Positions 52,086-60,219 of a stretch of 64,000 nt of DNA are shown in pieces. Origin of the DNA: Victivallaceae bacterium (GTDB taxonomy: Bacteria; Verrucomicrobiota; Lentisphaeria; Victivallales; Victivallaceae); assembly GCA_021647315.1 (NCBI GenBank), contig JAKIUY010000007.1:1-64000 (forward strand), given 5' to 3'. Both the position numbers and the translations under genes were made by a program. A model generated the notes under the pieces. The model was not told the DNA's origin. It did no database searches and worked only from the letters and a program-made list of their open reading frames with translations. The first letter of the stretch is position 1. The number at the start of each line of letters is the position of its first letter.

Positions 52086-53195
52086 TTATGCCAGCTCCGC
52101 ATATATTTTTGCCAAATCTTCTTTAGTCACCTCTTTCGGGTTATTATTCATTAACGGATGAAAACTCTCTTCAATTAACTGTTTAATATCTGAATTTTCA
52201 ATCCCAGCCTCTTTTAATGTAAGCGGCAAGCCGCCAAGCTGTTTTAAGTCGGTAATTGCAGCCGTCATTGTTGCAATATCATTGAAATCACAGTATACCG
52301 CAAACTGTTCCATTCGTCCATTCATGTATGGGGTGTTCAATCTAATCGCCCCCTCCATTGTCAATGCACAGGCAACGCCATGCGGTAGATGAAAGCGATT
52401 TGACAGCGGGAATGAACAGGCATGGATAATGGCATTTTTAGGTAGTTGGAATGCCATGCCAGCTAATAATGCTGCGTAAGCCAAAGCATCACGACCAGTT
52501 TTGTCATCAGGATTATTCAGCACATTGGCTAAGTTGGCAAAAATCATTTTACCGGCTTCCAAAGCCAATGTATCACAAATCGGCTGATGATTTTTTGACC
52601 AGTAACCTTCAATTGCATGGCTTAACGCATCCAGTGCGGTTGCGGCGGTAACTTTGAGCGGCACAGAACAGCTCAGAGCTGAGTCGACAACCGCAATCAC
52701 TGGATATAATGCTTCCGCGGCAATCGGCCCTTTGAAGTTTTTTTCAACATCATCAAGCACGGCAAACGGAGTTACCTCAGAACCGGTACCGGCGGTTGTC
52801 GGTACTGCAATCACCGGCAGGTGCTCATTGCCTAACTTAGCACCGCCAGAATGAAATTTGCGGATACTCTGCTCGGTTGTTTTTGCCAGACATGATGCGG
52901 CTTTGGCGCAGTCAATTGAGCTCCCTCCGCCTAAAGCAATAATAACCTCGATTTTTTCTGCACGAATCACAGCAGTCAATGCATCAACATTGGCAACTGT
53001 CGGGTTGGGTTGTACTTCAGCGAATAGCAGGGCATTGTTCAGGTTCGCGATAATCCCGCCTGTCAATGGCAGTTCAGCCAGCACGTTGTCCGTTACGATA
53101 ATTTTACGTTTGCCCAGAGTGTCAGCAATTCCATTAAGCCTGTTTGTCGATCCTGAACCGAATATCACCTCGGTCGGTAATTTAAATTTCCACAT
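52086..53195 (-). CDS. Iron-containing alcohol dehydrogenase
   Basis: The 369-residue protein starts MWKFKLPTEVIFGSGSTNRL and carries the NAD-binding VIIALGGGSSIDCAKAA, PTTAGTGSEVTPFAV, the metal ligands in TALDALSHAIEGY and HGVACALTMEG. It is a group III Fe-type dehydrogenase, reducing aldehydes such as sulfoacetaldehyde or lactaldehyde in related clusters. I start at ATG 53195, which overlaps the EamA gene's end by 14 bases; an upstream ATG would add unrelated residues. Confidence 0.88.
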   Translation of the reverse strand: MWKFKLPTEVIFGSGSTNRLNGIADTLGKRKIIVTDNVLAELPLTGGIIANLNNALLFAEVQPNPTVANVDALTAVIRAEKIEVIIALGGGSSIDCAKAASCLAKTTEQSIRKFHSGGAKLGNEHLPVIAVPTTAGTGSEVTPFAVLDDVEKNFKGPIAAEALYPVIAVVDSALSCSVPLKVTAATALDALSHAIEGYWSKNHQPICDTLALEAGKMIFANLANVLNNPDDKTGRDALAYAALLAGMAFQLPKNAIIHACSFPLSNRFHLPHGVACALTMEGAIRLNTPYMNGRMEQFAVYCDFNDIATMTAAITDLKQLGGLPLTLKEAGIENSDIKQLIEESFHPLMNNNPKEVTKEDLAKIYAELA

Positions 53196-54099
53196 ATTTC
53201 TTTGTTCTCTTTTTTTGTAAATTAAAATTAATTTTATTGTTAAATATGATAATACCACCTGCGCCCAGCAAAATGAAAATGCCGCCTGAAAATTCTGCCA
53301 AATTTATTGTGGCGTTAAATACAATATAGCCTATGAACGCGACCAATACCGGAACCATTAAAGTCAACAGGCGGACTTCCCAGACCGGAAATAATTTTAA
53401 ACTTTTATAATACCCGATAAAAAAGATAAATGAACACCCCCCGCACAGTGCCAGCAGTCCGACTGTCCGGTAATCACAGCCGGTAAAAAAGTTTCCCGGT
53501 TGATAAAAAAACTGGATGACGATAAAAATAAAACTGTTAATAAGGCAATTTCCCAGTGCCAATGTCGCTCCGCTGACATCCTTCATCGAATGCTTAATGA
53601 TAAAAGCATTCAGACTTAATAAAAAAGCACTTCCCAGAATCATATAATCACCACTGTTGCCGAATTTAACCTGCCCGAATTGCTGCCTCAACAGCAAAAA
53701 CAGACCGAAAAGAATCAGTGGAACAAACAATAGGGCACGTTTTCTGATTTTCTCATGAAAAACTGCAACCGCCAGCACCAATGAAAATAATATATCGGTT
53801 CGTCCCAATACCGCGGCATTAGCGACCGCAGTTGCGCCGGTGCCGGAAATCCATAAAATATTACATCCCGTACCAATTATACCAATCAGCACTATTTTAC
53901 TGAGATTACCGCTGATTTGCGTTGCGCTCTGCGATTGCTGATGCGTAAATAAAATAAAACCATAGAGGCAAATTGCCGCAGTCACAAAAATTATGGCTCC
54001 ACTCAACAACGGTGACACCTGTTGCGCTACAGCTTTGATCAAAATGTATTCAAAGCTCCAAGCCACAACCGCCAATGCAATGTAAAGATAATTTTTCAA
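53182..54099 (-). CDS. EamA/DMT-family permease
   Basis: The 305-residue protein has ten hydrophobic spans in two EamA repeats (IALAVVAWSFEYILIKAV; AFLLSLNAFIIKHSMKDV) and ends in a basic cytoplasmic tail. Such transporters move small metabolites. It overlaps the dehydrogenase gene by 14 bases, so it is part of the operon and may import the substrate or export a product. The region just upstream is a run of seven-base repeats. Confidence 0.82.
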   Translation of the reverse strand: MKNYLYIALAVVAWSFEYILIKAVAQQVSPLLSGAIIFVTAAICLYGFILFTHQQSQSATQISGNLSKIVLIGIIGTGCNILWISGTGATAVANAAVLGRTDILFSLVLAVAVFHEKIRKRALLFVPLILFGLFLLLRQQFGQVKFGNSGDYMILGSAFLLSLNAFIIKHSMKDVSGATLALGNCLINSFIFIVIQFFYQPGNFFTGCDYRTVGLLALCGGCSFIFFIGYYKSLKLFPVWEVRLLTLMVPVLVAFIGYIVFNATINLAEFSGGIFILLGAGGIIIFNNKINFNLQKKRTKKYVEI

Positions 54100-54130
54100 T
54101 TCCTAGCTCCTAGCTTCTAAATTCTGCATT

Positions 54131-54201
54131 CATAATTCATAATTCATAATTCATAATTCATAATTCATAATTCATAATTCATAATTCATAATTCATAATT
54201 C
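54131..54201. repeat. 7-bp tandem repeat (cataatt), about 10 copies
   Basis: An uninterrupted run of cataatt between the aldolase stop and the EamA start. It lies in the leader of the EamA gene, so changes in copy number could alter spacing or expression. Confidence 0.9.
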
Positions 54202-55102
54202 AAGCCCCCCCTTTCCCATCAGCGCCGAGTGCTAAAATAATCTCTTGCATATCAGCCTTCAGACGATTTTTAACTTCACGCATAATTTTCCAGGCATGCC
54301 ATAGATGTTCCATCTCGTCAGTCAGTTCATTGAAATATTTTATATAATTGAAACGGAACGGTTCACCGAAATTAACTTTACTCATACCGCCTTTGACTAA
54401 CTTTGTCACATCTTCAAGTGAGATACCGCAGGTACCGTGTTGAACCAGTGGAATATCCAATTCAGCACGCAGTTGGCTTAAAAGTTCAAAATCAATTTCA
54501 GTCTGTTGCTGATAGACGCCATGCGTGGTGCCGACTGAAACCGCTAACATATCAACATCAACCGCTGCGACAAAACGCTTTGCTTCGCATAATTCAGTTT
54601 TTACCGGCTTGATCTCAGGTTTTAACGCTACCGGTATTCTGCCGATAAGTTGCTCTTTTTTAGGTTCATTACCTTTGACATAACCAACTTCAGCTTCAAT
54701 CGATACACCTAATATTTGAGCAGCAGCAACCACCTGTTTGGTTTTGGCAATATTTTCTTCCAGTGGATCATGCGATGCATCAAACATAAATGAGGTGAAA
54801 CCGGCCTGCATGGCCTGCAACGCGGTATCATAACTGTGTCCATGATCAACCTGAAGCGCGACTGGAATAGTGATATTCAGTTCGTCACAGAGTAATTCGG
54901 CCATTTTGACAAAATATCTGAATCCACGATATTCAAGATTGGGTTCATAGGCCTGGAGAATCAATGGAGCCTGTAACGCCTGGGCCGCTTCCAGTGCCGC
55001 CCTAGCAATGTCATAGGTCGCACCATTGGCGTTCAGTGCCGGCACCGCGTAACCATTTGCCATCGCATCCTGCACCAGTGGTCTCGCATTTACAAATTTC
55101 AT
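54200..55102 (-). CDS. Class II ketose-bisphosphate aldolase family protein
   Basis: The 300-residue protein shows the zinc-dependent class II aldolase motifs: YAVPALNANGATYDIARAAL, VALQVDHGHSYDTALQAM, FTSFMFDASHDPLEEN (metal and base residues), SIEAEVGYV, and LVQHGTCGISLEDV (HGxxG). Substrate cannot be fixed (fructose, tagatose or sulfosugar phosphate). It is second in the operon after the NagB-like gene. Confidence 0.88.
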   Translation of the reverse strand: MKFVNARPLVQDAMANGYAVPALNANGATYDIARAALEAAQALQAPLILQAYEPNLEYRGFRYFVKMAELLCDELNITIPVALQVDHGHSYDTALQAMQAGFTSFMFDASHDPLEENIAKTKQVVAAAQILGVSIEAEVGYVKGNEPKKEQLIGRIPVALKPEIKPVKTELCEAKRFVAAVDVDMLAVSVGTTHGVYQQQTEIDFELLSQLRAELDIPLVQHGTCGISLEDVTKLVKGGMSKVNFGEPFRFNYIKYFNELTDEMEHLWHAWKIMREVKNRLKADMQEIILALGADGKGGA

Positions 55103-55191
55103 TCTAATATATCCTTAATTTATGTCAACGAATTTATCGAATTAGACGAATATTTATCTGTTAATTTCCACTCAATCTGAATTTACAAAGC

Positions 55192-56046
55192 CTACTCTTC
55201 GCCCGTTGCTTGTGCTGTATTAATCAGCGGCACTTCAGCCGCAAGTTCAGTCATGGTAACTTCAAGGTTGGCATGTTCCTGTAACAGTGAGCCCGGAAAA
55301 TTCTGCGTAACCGGTCCCAGTAATGCACGACGCCATAATCCGGCGTGCCAGTTGCGCATGAAAGTCAGATGAAACTTTTTGCTTTTCAGCATTTCGTACA
55401 TGCCAATGGTGATTGCACGACTAGGCAGTATGGCAGCATTACCGTTTGTGCCCCCCATCAACATCTGTGCGGTAGACATCGGCGAATTGGTTACGACTCT
55501 GGTCTTGCAGTTTTTAAAACTCTCCAGATCATCCGGTTCACCAAGCATGACCGGTGGGTCATTGAATGCCACATGACCGGTAATGCCAAATCCAGCCCAG
55601 CAGATATCAGCACCGCCGATTTCATCAATCAGTTCAGTAATCTTTCCCGGAGCTTCCGGGTCAGGGAAAATAATATTTTCCGGCAAAGGACGATCAGCTT
55701 CAGGCAGCAGGTTAAAAAAAGTTTCATTCATAAACTTTTTAAAACTTAAAGGATGAGACTCTGGAATAGGGCAATCATTATCATCCAGATACTCATCCAT
55801 ATTTACTGTACGCAAATTGTGACAGTTCATCCCGCGCCGTTTCAGTTCGGCAATAAAAAAACTGTAATCCAATGGACCAACCGGGCAGATAACCGTTAAC
55901 AGTTCCCCTAGCTTTTGCTTCTTAGCCAATAAATCGCAGAATTCTATAGCTATTTTTTTATTAAGTTCAGCGACATCCGCTACAATTTTTACCTTTTTTC
56001 GCAAGTCGTCGTTGAGATCAGTTGCCATCATTTCATAAATATTCAT
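55192..56046 (-). CDS. NagB-like sugar-phosphate isomerase/deaminase, altered active site (operon head)
   Basis: The 284-residue protein shares the NagB fold with VNMDEYLDD (general-base Asp), SHPLSF and GFGITGHVAFNDPPVM. The last motif has Thr where NagB has Asp before Gly-His, and Asp where it has Glu after Asn. The two substitutions make ordinary glucosamine-6-phosphate deaminase activity doubtful. It is the first gene of the minus-strand catabolic operon, downstream of the promoter at 56141-56169. Confidence 0.82.
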   Translation of the reverse strand: MNIYEMMATDLNDDLRKKVKIVADVAELNKKIAIEFCDLLAKKQKLGELLTVICPVGPLDYSFFIAELKRRGMNCHNLRTVNMDEYLDDNDCPIPESHPLSFKKFMNETFFNLLPEADRPLPENIIFPDPEAPGKITELIDEIGGADICWAGFGITGHVAFNDPPVMLGEPDDLESFKNCKTRVVTNSPMSTAQMLMGGTNGNAAILPSRAITIGMYEMLKSKKFHLTFMRNWHAGLWRRALLGPVTQNFPGSLLQEHANLEVTMTELAAEVPLINTAQATGEE

Positions 56047-56124
56047 GAATAATCCTCCAATGATACTGTTAGTGCCAAGGTAAAATGGATTTTATACCTA
56101 AGCACTTAGTTATTTCGTTTATTT

Positions 56125-56176
56125 AATTTGCTTTCAAATAAATATAATCACAACTTGTTTACTTTGCAAGCAAATT
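56125..56176. promoter_or_regulatory. Inverted half-sites aatttgctt/aagcaaatt around the operon promoter
   Basis: A 9-bp perfect inverted repeat (56125-56133 and 56168-56176). One half overlaps the -35 box of the minus-strand promoter and the other lies just past its predicted start point. The ROK repressor encoded divergently is the natural candidate to bind it. Confidence 0.5.
56141..56169 (-). promoter_or_regulatory. Promoter of the catabolic operon
   Basis: On the minus strand TTGCAA (56169-56164), a 17-base spacer and TATATT (56146-56141), about 95 bases before the NagB-like start. Confidence 0.55.
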
Positions 56177-56204
56177 AAATAGATAAATGAAAATATTTTA
56201 CCGC

Positions 56205-56233
56205 TTGCAATTCAAGTCAGGTATTGTTATGTT
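56205..56233 (+). promoter_or_regulatory. Candidate promoter of the ROK gene
   Basis: TTGCAA (56205-56210), 17-base spacer, TATGTT (56228-56233). The -10 box is only a fair match. Confidence 0.3.
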
Positions 56234-56352
56234 AGCAATGACAGTTGAATAGCAATTAAATTTATTATTTTTATATATACAATAAAGTAATTACAAAAGT
56301 CGCATACAGTGGGTTTTTGATTTTGAAGCGGTCTTTTCTAACAGGAGAAAAC

Positions 56353-57528
56353 ATGAACACATCTAATAATAGTTCAAATAAAACCAATAAATTTATTTCG
56401 CCCGGCAACATTGAAGCTAAATTACTCAGGAAACGTAATCTATATCTTGCCTTAATTCGTAAGCATCCCGGTATTTTTCGTCAGGAATGTGCTAAGCGCA
56501 TGCAGATCAGCACCTTTAACAGCACAAGACTTGCGACCAGTTTACTGCATGAAAAAATGATTATTGAGCAGGTACCAGATTTAACTGGCAAGATTCCGCG
56601 TGGACGCCCGACGTTACCACTATACATCAATCCTGAATATCAATACTTTGCCGGAATTGATTTTGAAGCTAACCGCTGGCGTTTTACTATTATTAATTTT
56701 TCCGGCAATATGATTTTTTCAACAATTATGCCATTCACTGAATGTGATAACCGCAAAGCGTATATTGAACAGTTGTGCAATTTGCTAACCTCTGCCATTA
56801 TGTCGTCGGGTGATTTATGGCATAACGTTGTGGCATTAGGCATTGCCGCTCCAGGCTTTCTCGATAAACAAAACGGTGTTATTCAAAATTATGAAATATT
56901 ACCGCATTTTTTAGACATTCCATTATGTGATATTTATCATAAAATCAGCCTTAAACCAGTGTTTATTGTCAATAATGTAATTACTCTGGCGATTTACGAT
57001 AACTGGAAACAGCCTGAGGTTGCAGAAGAAATTATCCTTTATGTAGCGATTCGCTCAGGAATATCAGCTGTATTGAATATAAACGGAACTATCTATCATG
57101 GCAGTCAAGGTAACAGTGGTGAACTCGGCTTAACATTACTGCCATGCGGTCAGTTCCTGCAAGATATTGCCGGGTTAAAAGCATTGCAACAAACATTAAC
57201 TGAAGCTGATGATAAATTTTGGCACGGACAAACAGATGTTGTCGAGCAAACCTATCTAAATCATCAAACTCTGCTTGATGAAGTGCTCGATACTTTAGCT
57301 ATAACTCTGGGCAGCAATGCCGCCATGCTGGCACCGGATAGAATAGTGATCTATAGTGAACTATTTGCTGAAGAAAACATTCTCTGGCGTAAACTGAACA
57401 AAAAATTAAAAGTATTGCGCAAAAAACAGAACCTGCCAAAGATCGCCGTAGTTCGAGCATGTAACGCAGAACTGAATGAAGCAATTGGTGCAGCTCTGCT
57501 TGCTTTGGAGTCAATTTATAACGTATAA
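56353..57528 (+). CDS. ROK-family transcriptional repressor
   Basis: The 391-residue protein has an N-terminal winged helix (LYLALIRKHPGIFRQECAKR, FNSTRLATSLLHEKMI) and a ROK domain: FAGIDFEANRWRFTIINFSG, ALGIAAPGFLD, IVNNVITLAIYDN, and YHGSQGNSGELGLT. The kinase-like ATP loop is not clear and the usual zinc Cys cluster is absent, so it is a regulator rather than a sugar kinase. I start at ATG 56353, which has AGGAG 6 bases before. It is divergent from the operon 45-56 kb and probably represses it until a sugar ligand binds. Confidence 0.88.
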   Translation: MNTSNNSSNKTNKFISPGNIEAKLLRKRNLYLALIRKHPGIFRQECAKRMQISTFNSTRLATSLLHEKMIIEQVPDLTGKIPRGRPTLPLYINPEYQYFAGIDFEANRWRFTIINFSGNMIFSTIMPFTECDNRKAYIEQLCNLLTSAIMSSGDLWHNVVALGIAAPGFLDKQNGVIQNYEILPHFLDIPLCDIYHKISLKPVFIVNNVITLAIYDNWKQPEVAEEIILYVAIRSGISAVLNINGTIYHGSQGNSGELGLTLLPCGQFLQDIAGLKALQQTLTEADDKFWHGQTDVVEQTYLNHQTLLDEVLDTLAITLGSNAAMLAPDRIVIYSELFAEENILWRKLNKKLKVLRKKQNLPKIAVVRACNAELNEAIGAALLALESIYNV

Positions 57529-57910
57529 ATCAGCAATTTGAATTTTAGACGCCTAATGCTTTAAAAATAAATGCCTTATAAATTTATTGCAGTCATTTTC
57601 AATAAAGAGCGTGAAGAAATAGCAAAAGAGACCTTTTTTAGGTTCACCTGCATTTGATGTAAAACCGAGATGCTGATATGGGAACCACTCCGGCTGAAAG
57701 TTTAAGGAGGTATTACTTTATTGACATTTTAATGATTAGCAAAATCTAGTCATGTATCCTAATATGTTTATTTTATTTAAATAAAATCTATTTCCTTTTG
57801 TATTAGACTTGACATTGCCATATTTATTGGATATAATATACAATTATGTCTAGCAAAATGTATATTTTAAACTAATTAAATAAACAAGATAAATATTCAA
57901 GGAGAATATT
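57529..57910. other. Intergenic region with strong promoter
   Basis: No gene is seen. It holds the consensus promoter at 57809-57837 and an isolated aaggaggt at about 57703 that leads only to an immediate stop. Confidence 0.5.
57809..57837 (+). promoter_or_regulatory. Consensus sigma-70 promoter
   Basis: TTGACA (57809-57814), 17-base spacer, TATAAT (57832-57837): a perfect match to the vegetative consensus. The transcript would begin near 57844, about 67 bases before the SGNH gene. Confidence 0.75.
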
Positions 57911-59107
57911 ATGTCAACTTTCGGAGTAAGAGAAGTATTGGATGCTGCGGCATACCACGAAGCAGAAATTGATAAGGCATTGGATAGTGGAAATGCGTTT
58001 TTAACTTTTGACCCAGTTCTGGGTTATACGTTAAACAACTATACGTTCAGAGACGGAATGAGAAAAACGTTGTGTGAATACACCTTTGAGGAACATGGTA
58101 ATCATCGTCAGGTTATGAACTATGCCGACACCCCGTGCCGGATCAATACCTATGGTGACAGCTATACACAGGGAGCACAGGTTAATAACGGAGAGACCTG
58201 GCAGGAGGTGTTGGCGGCACATTTTCGTGAGCCGATCCGCAATTTCGGGGTTGGCGGTTATGGGGTTTATCAAGCCTACCGCAAGGCGATACAGACCGAA
58301 GCAGATGAAACATTGTCTGCCGATCATATTATTCTGAATATCTGGGATGATGATTACATGCGCAATATTGATGCTGCACGCTGGAACCGGGTCGGCTGGA
58401 TGTGCCGTGATTTGCCACGGGGTAAAAAAGAGAGCTATCCGGTACATGGCTTCCCCTGGGCACACATTCGCTATGATCTCGACAAAGGTGAATTTGTTGA
58501 ACTCGAAGGAATGTTAACTGAAGCTGAAGGTTTACGTAAACTGGTGGGTAAAGATGAATATTATGAAATATTCAAAGATGATCACGTAGTTCACCTTTAT
58601 ACGCTACGTGAAGGTGGCGAAGCACCGGTTGATTATCTTGAAAAGCTTGCCGAAGCCTTCGGGATTGAGGTTGATTTACGCAATCCTGAAACCAGAGCCG
58701 CAGATGCCCGTAAACTGCACTATGCTTACGGGATTAAATCTACAGAATACCTGATGGACAAAATGCATAAATGGGCGGCTGAAAACAATAAAAAACTGAT
58801 AATTATTCTCAGTTATGATGTCCCGACCGTGATGGAATACCTTGAACAAGGGACGCGTTTTGATCAGGCTTTTGTCGAATTTCTTGATAAAAGGAACTAT
58901 CCATACATTGATTTCCTGCCGAAGACCAAAGCAGATTATCAGAGTTTTAATCTTTCAATTGAAAAATATCTGGAACGTTTCTATATTGAACGTGCCGGTG
59001 CACAGGTGTTCGGTCATTATAATCCTTATGGTAATTTCTGGTTTGCGCATGCCATGCGCGATGAACTGGTTGAATGGTTGTCGCCGAAGCCGCTTTCGCA
59101 CCAGTAG
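57911..59107 (+). CDS. SGNH/GDSL-hydrolase-like protein
   Basis: The 398-residue protein has INTYGDSYTQGAQV, the nucleophile GDS block, followed by NFGVGGYGVYQAYRK (block II-like Gly) and ILNIWDDDYMRNID in place of the usual GxND. The C-terminal AGAQVFGHYNPYGNFWFA could supply the catalytic His. It has no signal peptide. Members deacetylate or de-esterify sugars. It has a consensus promoter and AAGGAG 8 bases before its ATG, so it is probably well expressed. Substrate unknown. Confidence 0.72.
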   Translation: MSTFGVREVLDAAAYHEAEIDKALDSGNAFLTFDPVLGYTLNNYTFRDGMRKTLCEYTFEEHGNHRQVMNYADTPCRINTYGDSYTQGAQVNNGETWQEVLAAHFREPIRNFGVGGYGVYQAYRKAIQTEADETLSADHIILNIWDDDYMRNIDAARWNRVGWMCRDLPRGKKESYPVHGFPWAHIRYDLDKGEFVELEGMLTEAEGLRKLVGKDEYYEIFKDDHVVHLYTLREGGEAPVDYLEKLAEAFGIEVDLRNPETRAADARKLHYAYGIKSTEYLMDKMHKWAAENNKKLIIILSYDVPTVMEYLEQGTRFDQAFVEFLDKRNYPYIDFLPKTKADYQSFNLSIEKYLERFYIERAGAQVFGHYNPYGNFWFAHAMRDELVEWLSPKPLSHQ

Positions 59108-59499
59108 ATTGAACTAATAGAATCTGTATTTTAGACTTCGAGCGGGAAGAAGCTTAACTTTTTTCGTGATGATGATAATGCTGGACTGCTTTTTGTAAGT
59201 TATTGGCTACTAGAAGTAACCTGTAATTTACAAAGGGCAGAAACAGCGTTATCAGGGTGCGTGAAAAGCTAAGATTTCAACCGTTTGAAGTATAGACAGG
59301 ATGAACATGATAAAACAGGATAAAGTAAAAAAATCTTGTCAATCCTGTCTAAAATGTTCTGGTTTTGTCGAGCGAAGCGACACCTGAAAGAACTCGGTTA
59401 TGGTCACTAGCCACAAAAGTAGTTTTTCGTGTAAAGTCAGGCTTAAAATAAAAATGTGCATAAAAACAGGAAAAGTAGTAATATGGAGCAAGTTTAAAA
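59108..59499. other. Intergenic region with CAGGAT repeat
   Basis: The only recognisable feature is the repeat at 59294-59350. No gene or clear promoter is seen. Confidence 0.5.
59294..59350. repeat. CAGGAT-type interspersed repeat, second copy
   Basis: agacaggatgaacatgataa...cttgtcaatcctgtct, matching 11788-11849. Confidence 0.75.
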
Positions 59500-60219
59500 A
59501 TGAAAAAAACTCTTGAAAAACTGAAAGCCGGAGAACATGTGACTATCGTTGCCCTGGGTGATTCAATTACCGAAGTAACATTTCACACCCGTGGCAGAAT
59601 GAACTGGGTCGGCTTACTTGATGAAGCTATCTTTGAAGCATACGGCAATGGCGTCTGTACTTTGATTAATGCCGGCAAATGTGCCGCTAACTTTCCAACA
59701 TCTTTTGACCGGCTCGAACGTGATGTCTTGAGATTTCAACCTGATCTGGTTATTCTTGCCCTGGGGATGAATGATGCCGGAACCGGCAAAGCCGGTCTGC
59801 ACGCATTTAAAAATGATGTTAGTAAAGTCATTAATCAAATTCGTCAGAGTTGCGGCAGTGAAATTTTAATTCGCACTCCTAATCCGGTGGTTACTGTTAA
59901 CGGGCTGCCATTACCAGAGGAACAACCAGCCGTCGGGCAAGCGGTGGAAACGCAAAAACGTCCGTTGAAGATGTATGCGAACGCCCTGGTTGAGTTGGCC
60001 GAAGAACTTAATTGCAGTTGTGTTGACCACTATACTCTCTGGACAGAAAAAAAATTCTCCTTCAAGCATCCGGTGGCAAATCCCGGAGCACTTTGGTCGA
60101 GAATGAGCGATGCAATTCATCCCGGATATCTCGGTCATCTGGCATTTTTTAGAGAACTGGCTCCGTTATTCGAAGTCGCTAAATATTTCCCATGGGAGGA
60201 GGTAGATCATGAAAACTAG
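59500..60219 (+). CDS. SGNH/GDSL hydrolase
   Basis: The 239-residue protein shows all SGNH blocks: IVALGDSITEV (Ser), INAGKCAANFPTSFD (Gly), LVILALGMNDAG (Asn) and MSDAIHPGYLGHLAF (Asp-His pair). There is no signal peptide, so it should act in the cytosol as an esterase or deacetylase, perhaps on an acylated sugar. Its last 11 bases overlap the start of the carbamate kinase gene, which suggests translational coupling of two seemingly unrelated functions. Confidence 0.85.
   Translation: MKKTLEKLKAGEHVTIVALGDSITEVTFHTRGRMNWVGLLDEAIFEAYGNGVCTLINAGKCAANFPTSFDRLERDVLRFQPDLVILALGMNDAGTGKAGLHAFKNDVSKVINQIRQSCGSEILIRTPNPVVTVNGLPLPEEQPAVGQAVETQKRPLKMYANALVELAEELNCSCVDHYTLWTEKKFSFKHPVANPGALWSRMSDAIHPGYLGHLAFFRELAPLFEVAKYFPWEEVDHEN

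Noticed and set aside
54131-54201. CRISPR-like repeat array
   Set aside because: The repeats are contiguous 7-mers with no spacers; no cas gene is in the window. The same applies to the 9-mers at 30944 and 63153.
56353-57528. Sugar kinase role for the ROK protein, which would supply the kinase missing in the operon
   Set aside because: A clear DNA-binding winged helix is present, and the kinase ATP loop and Cys cluster are not evident, so repressor is the better call.
57700-57735. Strong Shine-Dalgarno (aaggaggt) followed by a TTG start
   Set aside because: The frame stops after three codons; probably a chance match or the end of a decayed gene.
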